A stretch of DNA of 64,000 nucleotides from positions 1 to 64,000 of the forward strand of contig CADAIL010000010.1 in assembly GCA_902788035.1 (NCBI GenBank). Direction: 5' to 3'. The first letter of the stretch is position 1, and each line of letters opens with the position of its first letter. The stretch comes from an uncultured Lachnospiraceae bacterium. GTDB taxonomy: Bacteria > Bacillota > Clostridia > Lachnospirales > Lachnospiraceae. The position numbers and the translations under genes were made by a program. Shown piece by piece: positions 26,103 to 35,128 of the stretch. Under the pieces are notes generated by a model. The model did not search any database and was not told the DNA's origin. It saw nothing but the letters and a program-made list of their open reading frames with translations.

Positions 26103-26693
26103 ATGGCCAGAATTGCAACTGTAGCGAGAAAGACAAAAGAGACTGATATCAGGGTTACCATCAATCTTGACGGGAGCGGCATTTGCAGCATCGATTCGGG
26201 GATAGGGTTCTTTGACCATATGCTGAATGGATTTGCAAGACACGGAATGTTCGATCTTGAGCTGGCCTGTGACGGAGACACTTTTGTGGACTCCCACCAC
26301 ACGATTGAAGACTGCGGCATCGTACTCGGCGAGGCCATCAGGCAGGCGGCCGGCGACAAGGCAGGCATCCGCCGCTTCGGCAGCTTTATCCTTCCGATGG
26401 ACGAGACGCTTATCCTCTGCGCAGTCGATCTGTCCGGCAGACCGTATCTGAATTATAAGGTCGATTTTACGGTTCCGCGCCTTGGAACGATGGACACGGA
26501 GATGGTCCGGGAGTTCTTCTACGCGGTGTCCTACTCGGCCGCAATGAATCTGCATGTGAAAATGCTGGACGGCCTGAACAATCACCACATCGCCGAGGCC
26601 TGCTTCAAGGCATTCGGCAAGGCTCTCGACGAGGCGACTTCCTACGACCCGAGGCTGGGAGGCCAGGTGTGGTCGACGAAGGGGAGCCTGTGA
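26103..26693 (+). CDS. hisB: Imidazoleglycerol-phosphate dehydratase
   Basis: A 196-residue monofunctional HisB that removes water from imidazole glycerol phosphate. The family motifs GIGFFDHMLNGFARHG, DSHHTIEDCGI and the C-terminal NNHHIAEACFKA are all present and hold the manganese-binding histidines. Length is normal. A strong terminator follows. Confidence 0.95.
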   Translation: MARIATVARKTKETDIRVTINLDGSGICSIDSGIGFFDHMLNGFARHGMFDLELACDGDTFVDSHHTIEDCGIVLGEAIRQAAGDKAGIRRFGSFILPMDETLILCAVDLSGRPYLNYKVDFTVPRLGTMDTEMVREFFYAVSYSAAMNLHVKMLDGLNNHHIAEACFKAFGKALDEATSYDPRLGGQVWSTKGSL

Positions 26694-26737
26694 TTTTTCG
26701 GCTGACTGTCTGCTGCCCATAAATATGTTGAGCTTGG

Positions 26738-26767
26738 GGTTGTTGCTTATGCGACAACCTCTTTTTT
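26738..26767 (+). terminator. Terminator after hisB
   Basis: GGTTGTTGC-TTAT-GCGACAACC, a nine-pair stem with one G-T pair, followed by TCTTTTTT. Confidence 0.88.
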
Positions 26768-26783
26768 GACTTTATGACTGCCA

Positions 26784-27222
26784 AGGTCACCGGTAGAGGC
26801 AGCAAAATCCTGCTTCTAAGGCAAAATAGTTGCCTTTGACCAAAGCGAGTTTCATCAGGTCTCCGGCAGAGGCAGTAAAATCCTGCTTCCAAGACAAAAT
26901 AGTTGCCTTTGACCAAAGCGAGTTTCATCGGGTCACCGGCAGAGGCAGCAAAATCCGACTTTCAAGGCAAAATAGTTGCCTTTGACCAAAGCGAGTTTCA
27001 TCGGGTCACCGGCAGAGGCAGCAAAATCCTGCTTTCAAGGCAAAATAGTTGCCTATGCTCAAAGCGAGTTTCATCAGGTCACCGGCAGAGGCAGCAAAAT
27101 CCTGCATCCAAGGCAAAATAGTTGCCTTTGACCAAAGCGAGACTCATCGGGTCTCCGGCAGAGGCAGCACAATCCCGCATTCCAAGGCGAAGTTGCTGCC
27201 TTTGACCAAAGTGAGTCATTAA
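26784..27222. repeat. Six-unit 73-bp tandem repeat array
   Basis: Six consecutive units of 73 bases begin AGGTCACCGG or GGGTCTCCGG and contain GAGGCAGCAAAATCCTGC and AAGGCAAAATAGTTGCCTTT, then GACCAAAGCGAGTTTCATC. The second block is a hairpin (AGGCAA/TTGCCT). Units 1-5 are about 90 percent alike by eye; the sixth diverges and runs into a related CAGGCAGC/GCTGCCTG hairpin at 27242-27266. The period is not a multiple of three, so it is not coding. Confidence 0.92.
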
Positions 27223-27377
27223 ACCATGGCCGGAATCAAGACAGGCAGCCCAAAGTGGCTGCCTGAACTATTATGCAAGCTTCACTTGTGCGGGCAAAAG
27301 TGATATTCTTAGGAAGTGGTAATCTTAAGAAGTGATATTATAAGATACTGATATTAGGTATCTGAGAGGATTTATCT

Positions 27378-28718
27378 ATGAGACGACTTAAATCTTTATT
27401 AATAGTTCTTGCCGTAATGCTCACGACCGCGTGCGGAGAAAAACAGGTCACTGTCGATCCCGGATGCACGACCAGAATCCATTTTGTGTGTATCAGCAAG
27501 GACAATGCCGCCATGGACTGCATCCTGCTCGAGAGCGAAGGCCGCTTCGGGCTCGTCGACTGCGGCTACTGGGACCAGCGCGAGCAGATCACTGATTCAA
27601 TGAGCGCTCTGGGCGTGACCAAAGACAATCTGGAGTTCATCATCGGGACCCATGCGCACGCAGACCACATTGGCGCGATGAACTACCTTGTCCAGAACTA
27701 TAATGTGGAGCGCATCTACCTCATGCCGTTCTCTGCTGACTGCCTCACGAAGCCGGAAGAGTGGTACGACGAGTCCTGGGACAATGTGATGAAGACCGCG
27801 GATGAGAAAGGCCTTATCGTCGTCGATACCTTCGAAGAAGGCGCGAGCGAGACCCCGTGGCTGGCTGAGTCGGATGAGAGCAATCTCCTTGCCGCCGCTG
27901 ACAGCGAACAGGATTTGAGCAAGGTCGGCACAGAGAAGAAATCCGGTGAACCGGGTGATGCGATCAAGACCATAGAAGCGCAGCGCGTCAAAGGCCGCGG
28001 AAAAGCAGGCAACCACTATACCGCAAGCCCGCACATTACCTTCGGCGACGCGGAACTGGATATCCTGAACTATTCACAGGACTATCTTACCGAGAAGGTG
28101 GTGAATGCCAATGACGCCTCCCTCGTCGTCAAAGTCACCGCCGGCGGCCACACCGCGCTTCTTTGCGGTGATGTCTCCAATGCGGGACCGAGAGGCAAAG
28201 ACCCCGGTTACGATGAAAAAACGGTTGCTGAGATGGTCGGTCACGTGGATATTCTACATTTGCCCCACCACGGCTACGGATGGTATGACACGAATATCCC
28301 GGAGGATCTTAAAAAGTTCGATGCCGACCATATCGTCCAGACAGGAGCTACGAGTATGCTCTTTACAGAGAAGCCGGACACTTACGACGAGATTATCCGC
28401 GAGGTCAAAAAGGGAGCCACATATGTCTCGACGTTCTGGTATGACCGCCGCGTCATGGGAGGTGACGGCCTCTACGCGATCACGTATAACATGAGCGATC
28501 TCACATCCAATATTCCCGCAGATGTCAGCATCCTGGCTGTGAACAGAGACGGAAAGAGTGTCATGTTCAAAGCAGGCCGTCTGGCCGAGTACAATTATGA
28601 CGATAAGACGTATCTCTCCAACGGAATTCGCAACGATTACGGGACTTTGGAAATCGACGGAATTACCTACGAGATCGACAATAACGGCAGGATCATCGGC
28701 GTGTCCGATGCGGAGTAA
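27378..28718 (+). CDS. Secreted metallo-beta-lactamase-fold hydrolase
   Basis: A 446-residue protein with an N-terminal hydrophobic segment ending TTACGEKQ, a possible lipoprotein site although the -3 residue is atypical. The metallo-beta-lactamase fold is shown by GTHAHADHIGAMN (HxHxDH near residue 92), LLCGDVSN and HLPHHGYG. The domain resembles the hydrolase domain of the DNA-uptake protein ComEC. An insert at about 160-220 is charged. The substrate is unknown. It is separated from hisB by the tandem array, and no operon partner is clear. Confidence 0.78.
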   Translation: MRRLKSLLIVLAVMLTTACGEKQVTVDPGCTTRIHFVCISKDNAAMDCILLESEGRFGLVDCGYWDQREQITDSMSALGVTKDNLEFIIGTHAHADHIGAMNYLVQNYNVERIYLMPFSADCLTKPEEWYDESWDNVMKTADEKGLIVVDTFEEGASETPWLAESDESNLLAAADSEQDLSKVGTEKKSGEPGDAIKTIEAQRVKGRGKAGNHYTASPHITFGDAELDILNYSQDYLTEKVVNANDASLVVKVTAGGHTALLCGDVSNAGPRGKDPGYDEKTVAEMVGHVDILHLPHHGYGWYDTNIPEDLKKFDADHIVQTGATSMLFTEKPDTYDEIIREVKKGATYVSTFWYDRRVMGGDGLYAITYNMSDLTSNIPADVSILAVNRDGKSVMFKAGRLAEYNYDDKTYLSNGIRNDYGTLEIDGITYEIDNNGRIIGVSDAE

Positions 28719-28837
28719 AGATCCATCTCCCGGAATTGAAAAGGCTGGCACATTCTCGCGGCTCAGTCGCACAGGGCGTCACAAACGTATGTCTGATGTG
28801 CAAGAACAAAGAGCGATGAAAAAAGACAGGTGGTCAC

Positions 28838-30070
28838 ATGATTGATGAGTATGTAATATCGGAAGGCAGGAAGCTCCGCATGGGAATTACGACCGGGACC
28901 TGCGCCGCTCTGGCTGCCCAGGGGGCGGTCAGGATGCTCCTTTCCGGCAGAGCAGTGAAGGAAGCCTGCCTTGTCACCCCAAAGGGAATCCGTGTCGCGG
29001 AGCCGCTCTTTGATATTTCAATCGACGGTGGGTCCGCATCCTGCGCCGTTCGCAAGGACGCGGGCGATGACAAGGACGCGACAGATGGGATCCTGATTTA
29101 TGCCAGAGCATCTATACCGGATGCTGAAGAAAGTGAAAGTCCGACCGGTCACATTTCTATCAAAAGTGCAAATTCGGCCGAGCGCATCTCTGACAAAAGT
29201 GCAAATGCAGCCGAACCTATATCCATCACCGGCGGCACCGGCATTGGCCGCGTCACTCTGCCGGGTCTTGACCAGCCGGTCGGGGCTGCCGCGATCAATT
29301 CGGTCCCACGGAAGATGATCCGCGAGGCGGTCACGGACGCAGCTAATGCCCTCGGATATGACGGTCCGATCGAAATTACTGTCTATGCGCCTGAAGGGCG
29401 TAATATTGCGGAGAAGACTTTTAACCCGAGACTTGGCATTGAGGGAGGTATCTCCATCCTCGGCACGAGTGGAATCGTGGAGCCCATGAGTCTTTCTGCT
29501 CTGAAATCCTCCATCGCTGTGGAGATCAGGCAGAAAGCCGCAATGGGACAAAGGAGACTTATTCTGACTCCCGGAAACTACGGTCTTGCTTACATAACCG
29601 GCTGGGCCGCAGAGAATGGGATAGACAGATTGAACGTGCCGGTCGTGACATGCTCGAACTTCATCGGCGACGCGCTGGATGAGGCGGGAGCGGCAGGCTT
29701 TGAGGATGTCCTCATCGTCGGTCATATCGGAAAGCTGGTAAAGCTCGCCGGCGGCATTATGAACACGCACAGCCGGATCGCAGACTGCCGCACGGAAATT
29801 ATCACTGCACATGCAGCTATGTGCGGGGCCGGCAGGGAAATCTGTCATGCCCTCATGAGGGCTGCGACGACGGATGCCTGCATTGAGATATTGAAGGATG
29901 CCGGACTCTTTGAGGAGACGACGGAGTCGATCATCACTGCGGTATCGGAGCATTTGAATTACCGCGCACAGGGTCAATACAGAGTCGGCGCTGTCATGTT
30001 TTCCAATGTATACGGTCTTATCGGGGAGACGCAGGATGCCGGGAAGATCATTGATGACTGGAGATTGTGA
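28838..30070 (+). CDS. cbiD: Cobalt-precorrin-5B C1-methyltransferase CbiD
   Basis: A 410-residue enzyme of the anaerobic cobalamin pathway that methylates C1. The family start LRMGITTGTCAALAAQGA and the central NPRLGIEGGISILGTSGIVEPMS segment (abbreviated here) are clear. Residues of about 96-128 are an inserted stretch with an 11-residue tandem duplication (ISIKSANSAER/ISDKSANAAEP) that ordinary CbiD lacks. It is the first gene of the main cobalamin run. Confidence 0.93.
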   Translation: MIDEYVISEGRKLRMGITTGTCAALAAQGAVRMLLSGRAVKEACLVTPKGIRVAEPLFDISIDGGSASCAVRKDAGDDKDATDGILIYARASIPDAEESESPTGHISIKSANSAERISDKSANAAEPISITGGTGIGRVTLPGLDQPVGAAAINSVPRKMIREAVTDAANALGYDGPIEITVYAPEGRNIAEKTFNPRLGIEGGISILGTSGIVEPMSLSALKSSIAVEIRQKAAMGQRRLILTPGNYGLAYITGWAAENGIDRLNVPVVTCSNFIGDALDEAGAAGFEDVLIVGHIGKLVKLAGGIMNTHSRIADCRTEIITAHAAMCGAGREICHALMRAATTDACIEILKDAGLFEETTESIITAVSEHLNYRAQGQYRVGAVMFSNVYGLIGETQDAGKIIDDWRL

Positions 30071-30163
30071 TTCGATGCCGGTCTCATGAGGTGAGTCCGA
30101 ATTGCAGAGTACCTCGGGTTTCGAGCGGGGGCATGCAGTAAAAAAACAGAGTCGGAGAATAGT

Positions 30164-30934
30164 ATGGTACATTTTGTCGGTGCGGGGCCGGGAGCCCCGG
30201 ATCTTATCACTATAAGGGGAGCAGAACTTCTCAAAGAAGCAAATGTTGTCATTTATGCGGGCAGTCTGGTAAATCCTGCCCTGCTGGGACTTTGCAGAGA
30301 AGACGCAAGCATATATAACAGCGCGGAGATGACGCTCGAGGAAGTCATGGAGCGGATAGAGGAGGCTGAAGGCAAGGGGCAGACAACTGTCCGGCTCCAC
30401 ACCGGAGACCCATGTCTCTACGGGGCGATCCGTGAGCAGATGGACCTTCTGGCGGAAGCCGGCATTTGCTGCGACGACACGCCCGGTGTCTCGAGCTTCT
30501 GCGGGGCTGCGGCTGCCATCGGGGCTGAGTACACCCTGCCCGGTATTTCTCAGAGCGTAATTATCACCCGACTCGCCGGCCGGACTCCCGTGCCGGAGCG
30601 GGAGAGCCTTTCGAAACTTGCGTCTCACGGTGCGACGATGGTCATTTTCCTCTCCGCGGGGATGACGGATCAGGTTGCCGCGGAGCTCCTTGCAGGCGGA
30701 GCATACACAGAGAAAACTCCGGCGGCTATCGTCTACAAGGCGACCTGGCCGGAAGAGAAGGTCGTTCACTGCACAGTGGGGACGCTGGCGGAGGCGGCAC
30801 GTGCAAATGGCATTCGCAAGACCGCACTCATCCTTGTCGGTGATTTTTTAGGATCTGTGTATGAGAGAAGCAGGCTGTACGATCCGGCATTTGAGACAGA
30901 GTACAGAAAGAAAACAGATACAAAACAGATATAA
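30164..30934 (+). CDS. cbiF: Cobalt-precorrin-4 C11-methyltransferase CbiF/CobM
   Basis: A 256-residue tetrapyrrole methylase. The N-terminal FVGAGPGAPDLITIRG binds S-adenosylmethionine, with LHTGDPCLYGA and TPGVSSFCGAAAA as further family blocks typical of the C11 enzyme. It sits between cbiD and an unassigned gene in the cobalamin run. Confidence 0.92.
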   Translation: MVHFVGAGPGAPDLITIRGAELLKEANVVIYAGSLVNPALLGLCREDASIYNSAEMTLEEVMERIEEAEGKGQTTVRLHTGDPCLYGAIREQMDLLAEAGICCDDTPGVSSFCGAAAAIGAEYTLPGISQSVIITRLAGRTPVPERESLSKLASHGATMVIFLSAGMTDQVAAELLAGGAYTEKTPAAIVYKATWPEEKVVHCTVGTLAEAARANGIRKTALILVGDFLGSVYERSRLYDPAFETEYRKKTDTKQI

Positions 30935-30967
30935 ACACAAACATAAAAACAGATGTAAGAGGCAGTT

Positions 30968-31486
30968 ATGGAACTTTTAAAGAAAATTGAAGCTATACTT
31001 CCCGAAGCCGAGGAGTCGCTCCTTCTGGAGCTCCTCGAGGGAGGATTTATATTTGACACTATTATTGACGGTGAGAAGATCGGCGTGCGTCGCGTGAGCG
31101 ACACACCGGCGGAAGAGGGAATCGTCCGCACCGAGCTTTTCCTCTTCCCGCAGAACGGGAAGAAGGACAAGATGAAGAAAGGGGCTTTCGCGGTCATCGA
31201 GTCCCTTGTGAGTGACGGCGTGAGCGGGAGGCATGCATTTGCCAATCCGCGATTTGCCGACAGCAGAAAAGGGGACATGACGGACGTCTACTATGCGGTC
31301 GCAGCCTCCACCGGCGGCAGGCAGATCGCGAAGATAGGCGGCAACACGTATCTGGGCCATGATCTTCTCGTCGTGACGCCGGAGCGTGACCGGGTAGCCA
31401 TTGAAGAGTTCGATTTCGGCGCAAATAAACTGTTCATGCTCGGCCTCTACGGCGGAGATTATAAAATCGAGATCAGGGAAAAATGA
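30968..31486 (+). CDS. Unassigned 172-residue protein in the cobalamin operon
   Basis: I do not recognise this protein. It is soluble, without signal peptide or membrane segment, mixed alpha/beta, and begins with an amphipathic acidic helix (ELLKKIEAILPEAEESLL). A Gly-rich ASTGGRQIAKIGG stretch lies near residue 117. It lies between cbiF and cbiG, and its stop overlaps the cbiG start as ATGA, so it is translationally coupled to a cobalamin enzyme. A ribosome site (GAGGCAG) precedes it. Confidence 0.8.
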   Translation: MELLKKIEAILPEAEESLLLELLEGGFIFDTIIDGEKIGVRRVSDTPAEEGIVRTELFLFPQNGKKDKMKKGAFAVIESLVSDGVSGRHAFANPRFADSRKGDMTDVYYAVAASTGGRQIAKIGGNTYLGHDLLVVTPERDRVAIEEFDFGANKLFMLGLYGGDYKIEIREK

Positions 31487-32739
31487 AGATTTCACTGACT
31501 GCGTTCACTGACCGGGGCGAGGCTCTGGCTGTGAGGATTACAAAGCAGCTTAATAATAGCGGTGAACAGGCAGAGTATGCCCGGTGCGGAAAGCGGCCGC
31601 TGCCTTCGGACATTGAGCCGGAATGCCCCGGCGACAAGAAGTTGCGGACTCCGGAGCCTTGTGCATACGTGCGGGCCGCTGATTGGACCGGGAAAGTGTT
31701 CGGTGAGAGTGACGCGCTGGTTTTTATTGGCGCTGCCGGCATTGCCGTGCGGTCGATCGCGCCGCATATAGTGAGCAAGACGACGGACCCGGCCGTGGTG
31801 GTCATCGATGAGACAGGCCGCTTCGTCGTTCCGATTCTCTCGGGGCATCTCGGAGGTGCAAATGCACTCGCCTTACGTCTTGCTTCCATCACCGGCGGAC
31901 AGGCCGTGATTACGACAGCGACTGACGTAAACAGTGTGTTCGCATTTGACGACTGGGCGAGGCGCATGAACTGCGCGGTGGAGAACACAGATCTGATCCG
32001 GGAAGTATCCGGAACTCTGCTGAGAGGCGGAATCGTGCCTGTATGGAGCGATTTTGAGATTTTCGGAGAAGTGCCGTGTGGCGTTGAATATGGCAGTTTT
32101 GAAAAGGCGTCAGTGTGCATCACGATCCGCGATGAAGTGTGTACGGTTTCGTGTGAGGATGCCTGCGCTGACTGCAGGACTGATGGATTGTCTGCCCCGA
32201 TTGATAAGAATAGTATGAGAAAGCTGCGCATTATCCCGCGGGTCGTCTGCGTCGGTATCGGGTGCAGGCGGGGAACGCCGGCCGAAGAGATTGAAGACGC
32301 GGTTTTGGAAGCGCTCAGGGAAAATGTTATTTCCCCAAAAGCCCTGGCAGCCTTAGCCAGCATTGATCTCAAGGCAGAAGAGGAGGGCATAAAAGAGCTT
32401 GCCCGAAAATATAAACTGCCTTTCCTCGTCTATTCCGCGGAGGAGCTTGGCGAAGCTCCGGGAGAATTCACCGGTTCGGAGTTTGTCATGTCCGTGACAG
32501 GCGTCGACAATGTGTGCGAGAGAGCGGCTGTGCGAGCGGCTTTAAGCAGCGCCCTTTTCTGTGGCGCGGGGAACAGATTTGTGACTGGATCCAAGTGTGG
32601 TATTGCGGGTGAGTCTGACTGCAGGCCTGCAATCGGTTATGCAGCCGAGCTTATATGTAGAAAAAGAGTGAGGGGCGGCGTGACCGTCGCGCTTGCCCGG
32701 AGAAAGGCGAAGCTCAACTGGGAAGTACGATTTCAATGA
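31483..32739 (+). CDS. cbiG: Cobalt-precorrin-5A hydrolase CbiG
   Basis: A 418-residue enzyme that opens the delta-lactone and releases acetaldehyde. The N-terminal part carries FIGAAGIAVRSIAPH and ILSGHLGGANALA (CbiG N domain), and the C-terminal part carries VGIGCRRGTPAEEIEDAV (CbiG C domain). The start overlaps the preceding unknown gene by four bases. A palindromic element begins directly after the stop. Confidence 0.92.
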   Translation: MKISLTAFTDRGEALAVRITKQLNNSGEQAEYARCGKRPLPSDIEPECPGDKKLRTPEPCAYVRAADWTGKVFGESDALVFIGAAGIAVRSIAPHIVSKTTDPAVVVIDETGRFVVPILSGHLGGANALALRLASITGGQAVITTATDVNSVFAFDDWARRMNCAVENTDLIREVSGTLLRGGIVPVWSDFEIFGEVPCGVEYGSFEKASVCITIRDEVCTVSCEDACADCRTDGLSAPIDKNSMRKLRIIPRVVCVGIGCRRGTPAEEIEDAVLEALRENVISPKALAALASIDLKAEEEGIKELARKYKLPFLVYSAEELGEAPGEFTGSEFVMSVTGVDNVCERAAVRAALSSALFCGAGNRFVTGSKCGIAGESDCRPAIGYAAELICRKRVRGGVTVALARRKAKLNWEVRFQ

Positions 32740-32741
32740 CA

Positions 32742-32930
32742 GTTCAGACGGGCTGGACTCGACTTTAGAATCCGGCGCAAACATCATCTTCATCGAAAAA
32801 CGCAGGTCCTTCCCTGCGAGCCGTAAAAAAGCTTACGCTTTTTTGATCTCTCAGTCGGACCTACAATGTTTTTCTCACGAAGATGAATGCTTTGCGCCTG
32901 AAACATAACATAAGAACAGCCTGTCTGAAC
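32742..32930. repeat. Nested palindromic element, copy 4, within the cobalamin operon
   Basis: Ends GTTCAGACGGGCTG and CAGCCTGTCTGAAC enclose the full element: outer stem GCAGGTCC/GGACCTAC, inner hairpin AAAAAAGC-TTAC-GCTTTTTT, constant GATCTCTCAGTCGG. The left end begins within a few bases of the cbiG stop and the right end lies 37 bases before cbiH, so it separates two genes of one pathway. Confidence 0.87.
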
Positions 32931-32967
32931 AGTTACTGATTTCTGCAAGTGCTCAAGAGGAACTATT

Positions 32968-33699
32968 ATGGCGAAATTATATGTCGTCGGCATCGGTCCG
33001 GGCAGTGAGGCTGCCATGACCGGTGACGCAAAACGGGCAATTGAAGAATCTGAGATCATAGGAGGCTACACAGTCTATGCCGAGCTGGTCAGGAAGATAT
33101 ATCCGGATAAGGAATATTTCACGACACCGATGACAAAGGAAATTGACCGGTGCCGCCTTGCCCTCGCGTATGCGGCGGAAGGCAGGACGTGTTCGATGGT
33201 CTGCAGCGGCGACGCAGGTGTCTACGGCATGGCGGGACCGATCCTGCAGCTACTGCCTGAATACCCGGATGCAGAGGTCGTCGTTGTGCCGGGGCTCACA
33301 GCGGCAAACTCAGGGGCGGCCGTTCTAGGTGCTCCGCTCACGAACGACTACTGTGTCATCTCGCTGTCTGACGCGCTGACCCCCTGGCAGGTCATTGAGA
33401 AGAGGCTTCGTGCCGCAGCCATGGGAGATTTTGTGACAGTCCTTTACAACCCGTCGTCCAGGAGACGGGCGGATTACCTTATGAGGGCCTGCGATATTCT
33501 GCTTGAAACCCGGAGCGCAGACACGGTCTGCGGCTGGGTACGCAATATCGGCAGAGAGGGGCAGGAACACAAAATTATGACGCTGAGTCAGTTGAAAGAC
33601 GAACAGGTCGACATGTTTACGACTGTGTTTATAGGCAACAGCGATACTGTACGCACGAACGGATTCATGGTGACAGGTCGGGGATATTCACAAGTGTAA
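32968..33699 (+). CDS. cbiH: Cobalt-precorrin-3B C17-methyltransferase CbiH/CobJ
   Basis: A 243-residue tetrapyrrole methylase that methylates C17 and contracts the ring. The N-terminal VVGIGPGSEAAMT, VCSGDAGVYGMAGP, VVPGLTAANSGAAVLGAP and the late LYNPSSRRR with NIGREGQ are characteristic. It is downstream of cbiG after the palindromic element, with AGAGGAA before the ATG. Confidence 0.93.
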   Translation: MAKLYVVGIGPGSEAAMTGDAKRAIEESEIIGGYTVYAELVRKIYPDKEYFTTPMTKEIDRCRLALAYAAEGRTCSMVCSGDAGVYGMAGPILQLLPEYPDAEVVVVPGLTAANSGAAVLGAPLTNDYCVISLSDALTPWQVIEKRLRAAAMGDFVTVLYNPSSRRRADYLMRACDILLETRSADTVCGWVRNIGREGQEHKIMTLSQLKDEQVDMFTTVFIGNSDTVRTNGFMVTGRGYSQV

Positions 33700-33760
33700 A
33701 ATGAAGGTTAGAGTGTCTCTGCCTTGTTGGTGCAGGCACATTTCTTTGAGGCATATGCGC

Positions 33761-34567
33761 ATGAATATATTGATTTTCGGCGGGACGACCGAAGGCCGCA
33801 TGCTCGCGCAGGCAATCTCGGAACTTCATAAAGACAGGCATAGCGTGACAGTGAGTGTCGCGACGAGCGTCGGCGCGCACGAACTGGCCGGTATTAACGG
33901 CATCAAGGTCATTGTTGGAAGGCTGGACGAGGAGGAAATGGTCCGGCTTTTTTTGGAAAAAGAATCGGACGGGAAAAGTGATGACCGGACAGATGAGCAT
34001 TTGCAGTATGACCTTGTCGTGGACGCGACACACCCTTATGCCGTGGAGGTGTCCGCCAACATCCGCTCTGCCGCGGTAAGGACCGGCGTCCGTCATGTGC
34101 GGCTCGTGAGGACTGACAATGACGGAGAAATCAGAGGCGAGTTATTGCAAGACTCTGATGCTGTCCATGTAGACTCAGCGGCTTCCGCCGCCGCATACCT
34201 TGCCAAGACGGAGGGTAGGATACTTCTCACAACAGGGTCGAAGGAACTTGGCGCTTTTCGTGAGATTCCGGCCGACCGGCTCTATGTCCGCGTGCTGCCG
34301 ACGGCGGCAGGTATTGCGGCCTGCGAGCAGGCAGGAATTCCTTATCGCAATATAATCGCGATGGTCGGACCGTTTTCACAGGAGATGAACGCCGCGACGA
34401 TGCGCCAGTATCAGATCGCGTGGATGGTCACGAAGGACAGCGGAAAAGCCGGAGGGTTTGATGAGAAAATGGAAGCCTGCCGGGAGACGGGAGCACGTCC
34501 GGTTGTGATTGAGAGGCCGAGAGAGTGTGGGCTTTCTATGGAGGAAGTTTTAGCGCTTATCGGATGA
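33761..34567 (+). CDS. cbiJ: Cobalt-precorrin-6A reductase CbiJ/CobK
   Basis: A 268-residue reductase. The N-terminal ILIFGGTTEGRMLA nucleotide loop, DATHPYAVEVSANI and the C-terminal VTKDSGKAGGFDEKM with RPVVIERP are family motifs. ATG 33761 is chosen because the family begins at this methionine and GAGG lies nine bases upstream; in-frame ATGs at 33701 and 33755 would add an unrelated tail. It ends the first block of cobalamin genes. Confidence 0.9.
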   Translation: MNILIFGGTTEGRMLAQAISELHKDRHSVTVSVATSVGAHELAGINGIKVIVGRLDEEEMVRLFLEKESDGKSDDRTDEHLQYDLVVDATHPYAVEVSANIRSAAVRTGVRHVRLVRTDNDGEIRGELLQDSDAVHVDSAASAAAYLAKTEGRILLTTGSKELGAFREIPADRLYVRVLPTAAGIAACEQAGIPYRNIIAMVGPFSQEMNAATMRQYQIAWMVTKDSGKAGGFDEKMEACRETGARPVVIERPRECGLSMEEVLALIG

Positions 34568-34657
34568 CAGATTTTGGGCAGTACTGCTGCCATGACAGCC
34601 TGGGTGAACTGCTACCGACAGTTTTGGGGGAGAGATGCGGAAAATGATGATATTTGC

Positions 34658-34762
34658 TTGACAGAAAATGAAAAAGCAGGTATATTGTTAGTAACAACAA
34701 ACCGGCATGCAGGGCTGCACGCCGGTAATTAAAAACATGTGGGTTAGGAATAACTAACCTAG
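34658..34762 (+). promoter_or_regulatory. Promoter and palindromic sites of the metal-ATPase island
   Basis: TTGACA (34658-34663), exactly 17 bases, TATATT (34681-34686): the strongest promoter match in the window. GTTAGTAACAAC follows, then a hairpin ACCGGC/GCCGGT (34702-34728) and the palindrome GGTTAGGAATAACTAACC near 34744-34761. TTAG/CTAA palindromes also occur at 35599-35617 and 35693-35726, suggesting one metal regulator of the DtxR type; this is an inference. Confidence 0.65.
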
Positions 34763-34777
34763 AGCCGGAGGTAATTT

Positions 34778-35068
34778 ATGAGCGTAGTAATTCTTGGCGG
34801 GAATGAGTGCATGGAGAGAGAATATACGAATGCATGTCGGAAATACGGATGCAAGGCCAAAGTGTTCTGCAAACCCTGCGCGGATATGAGCAACAGGATA
34901 GGATCGCCGGATCTCCTCATTGTGTTCACACATGCAATTTCCCACAAAATGCTTAAGTGTGCACTGACCGGAATTCACGGGAACACGAAGATCGTACGGT
35001 CGCATACCAGTTCCATGAAGTCTCTCAAGGATATCTTAAACGAGCACGCATGCGCCGCGGCTGTGTAA
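34778..35068 (+). CDS. DUF2325 family protein
   Basis: A 96-residue protein with the DUF2325 pattern: VVILGGNECM at the N-terminus, a central cysteine pair (FCKPCAD), PDLLIVFTHAISHKML and a C-terminal SLKDIL helix. Function is not established. Family members are often next to iron or metal transport genes, and here a flavodoxin, a DUF6110 protein and a metal ATPase follow. It has a strong promoter and an AGCCGGAGG ribosome site. Confidence 0.8.
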   Translation: MSVVILGGNECMEREYTNACRKYGCKAKVFCKPCADMSNRIGSPDLLIVFTHAISHKMLKCALTGIHGNTKIVRSHTSSMKSLKDILNEHACAAAV

Positions 35069-35128
35069 ACAGTGAAATCATTTTGCGATGCAGAAAAATC
35101 ATATGGGAGGTTTTAACGGGAACGAGTA

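Noticed and set aside
26605-27121. Open frames running through the 73-bp tandem array on both strands
   Set aside because: The unit is not a multiple of three, so the frame changes with each unit; no ribosome site or domain.
26784-27222. CRISPR array
   Set aside because: The units are contiguous 73-bp repeats without unique spacers, and no cas gene is present.
29018-30769. 583-codon open frame antisense to cbiD and cbiF
   Set aside because: It spans two well-supported genes and the gap between them and has the composition of a reverse-frame shadow.
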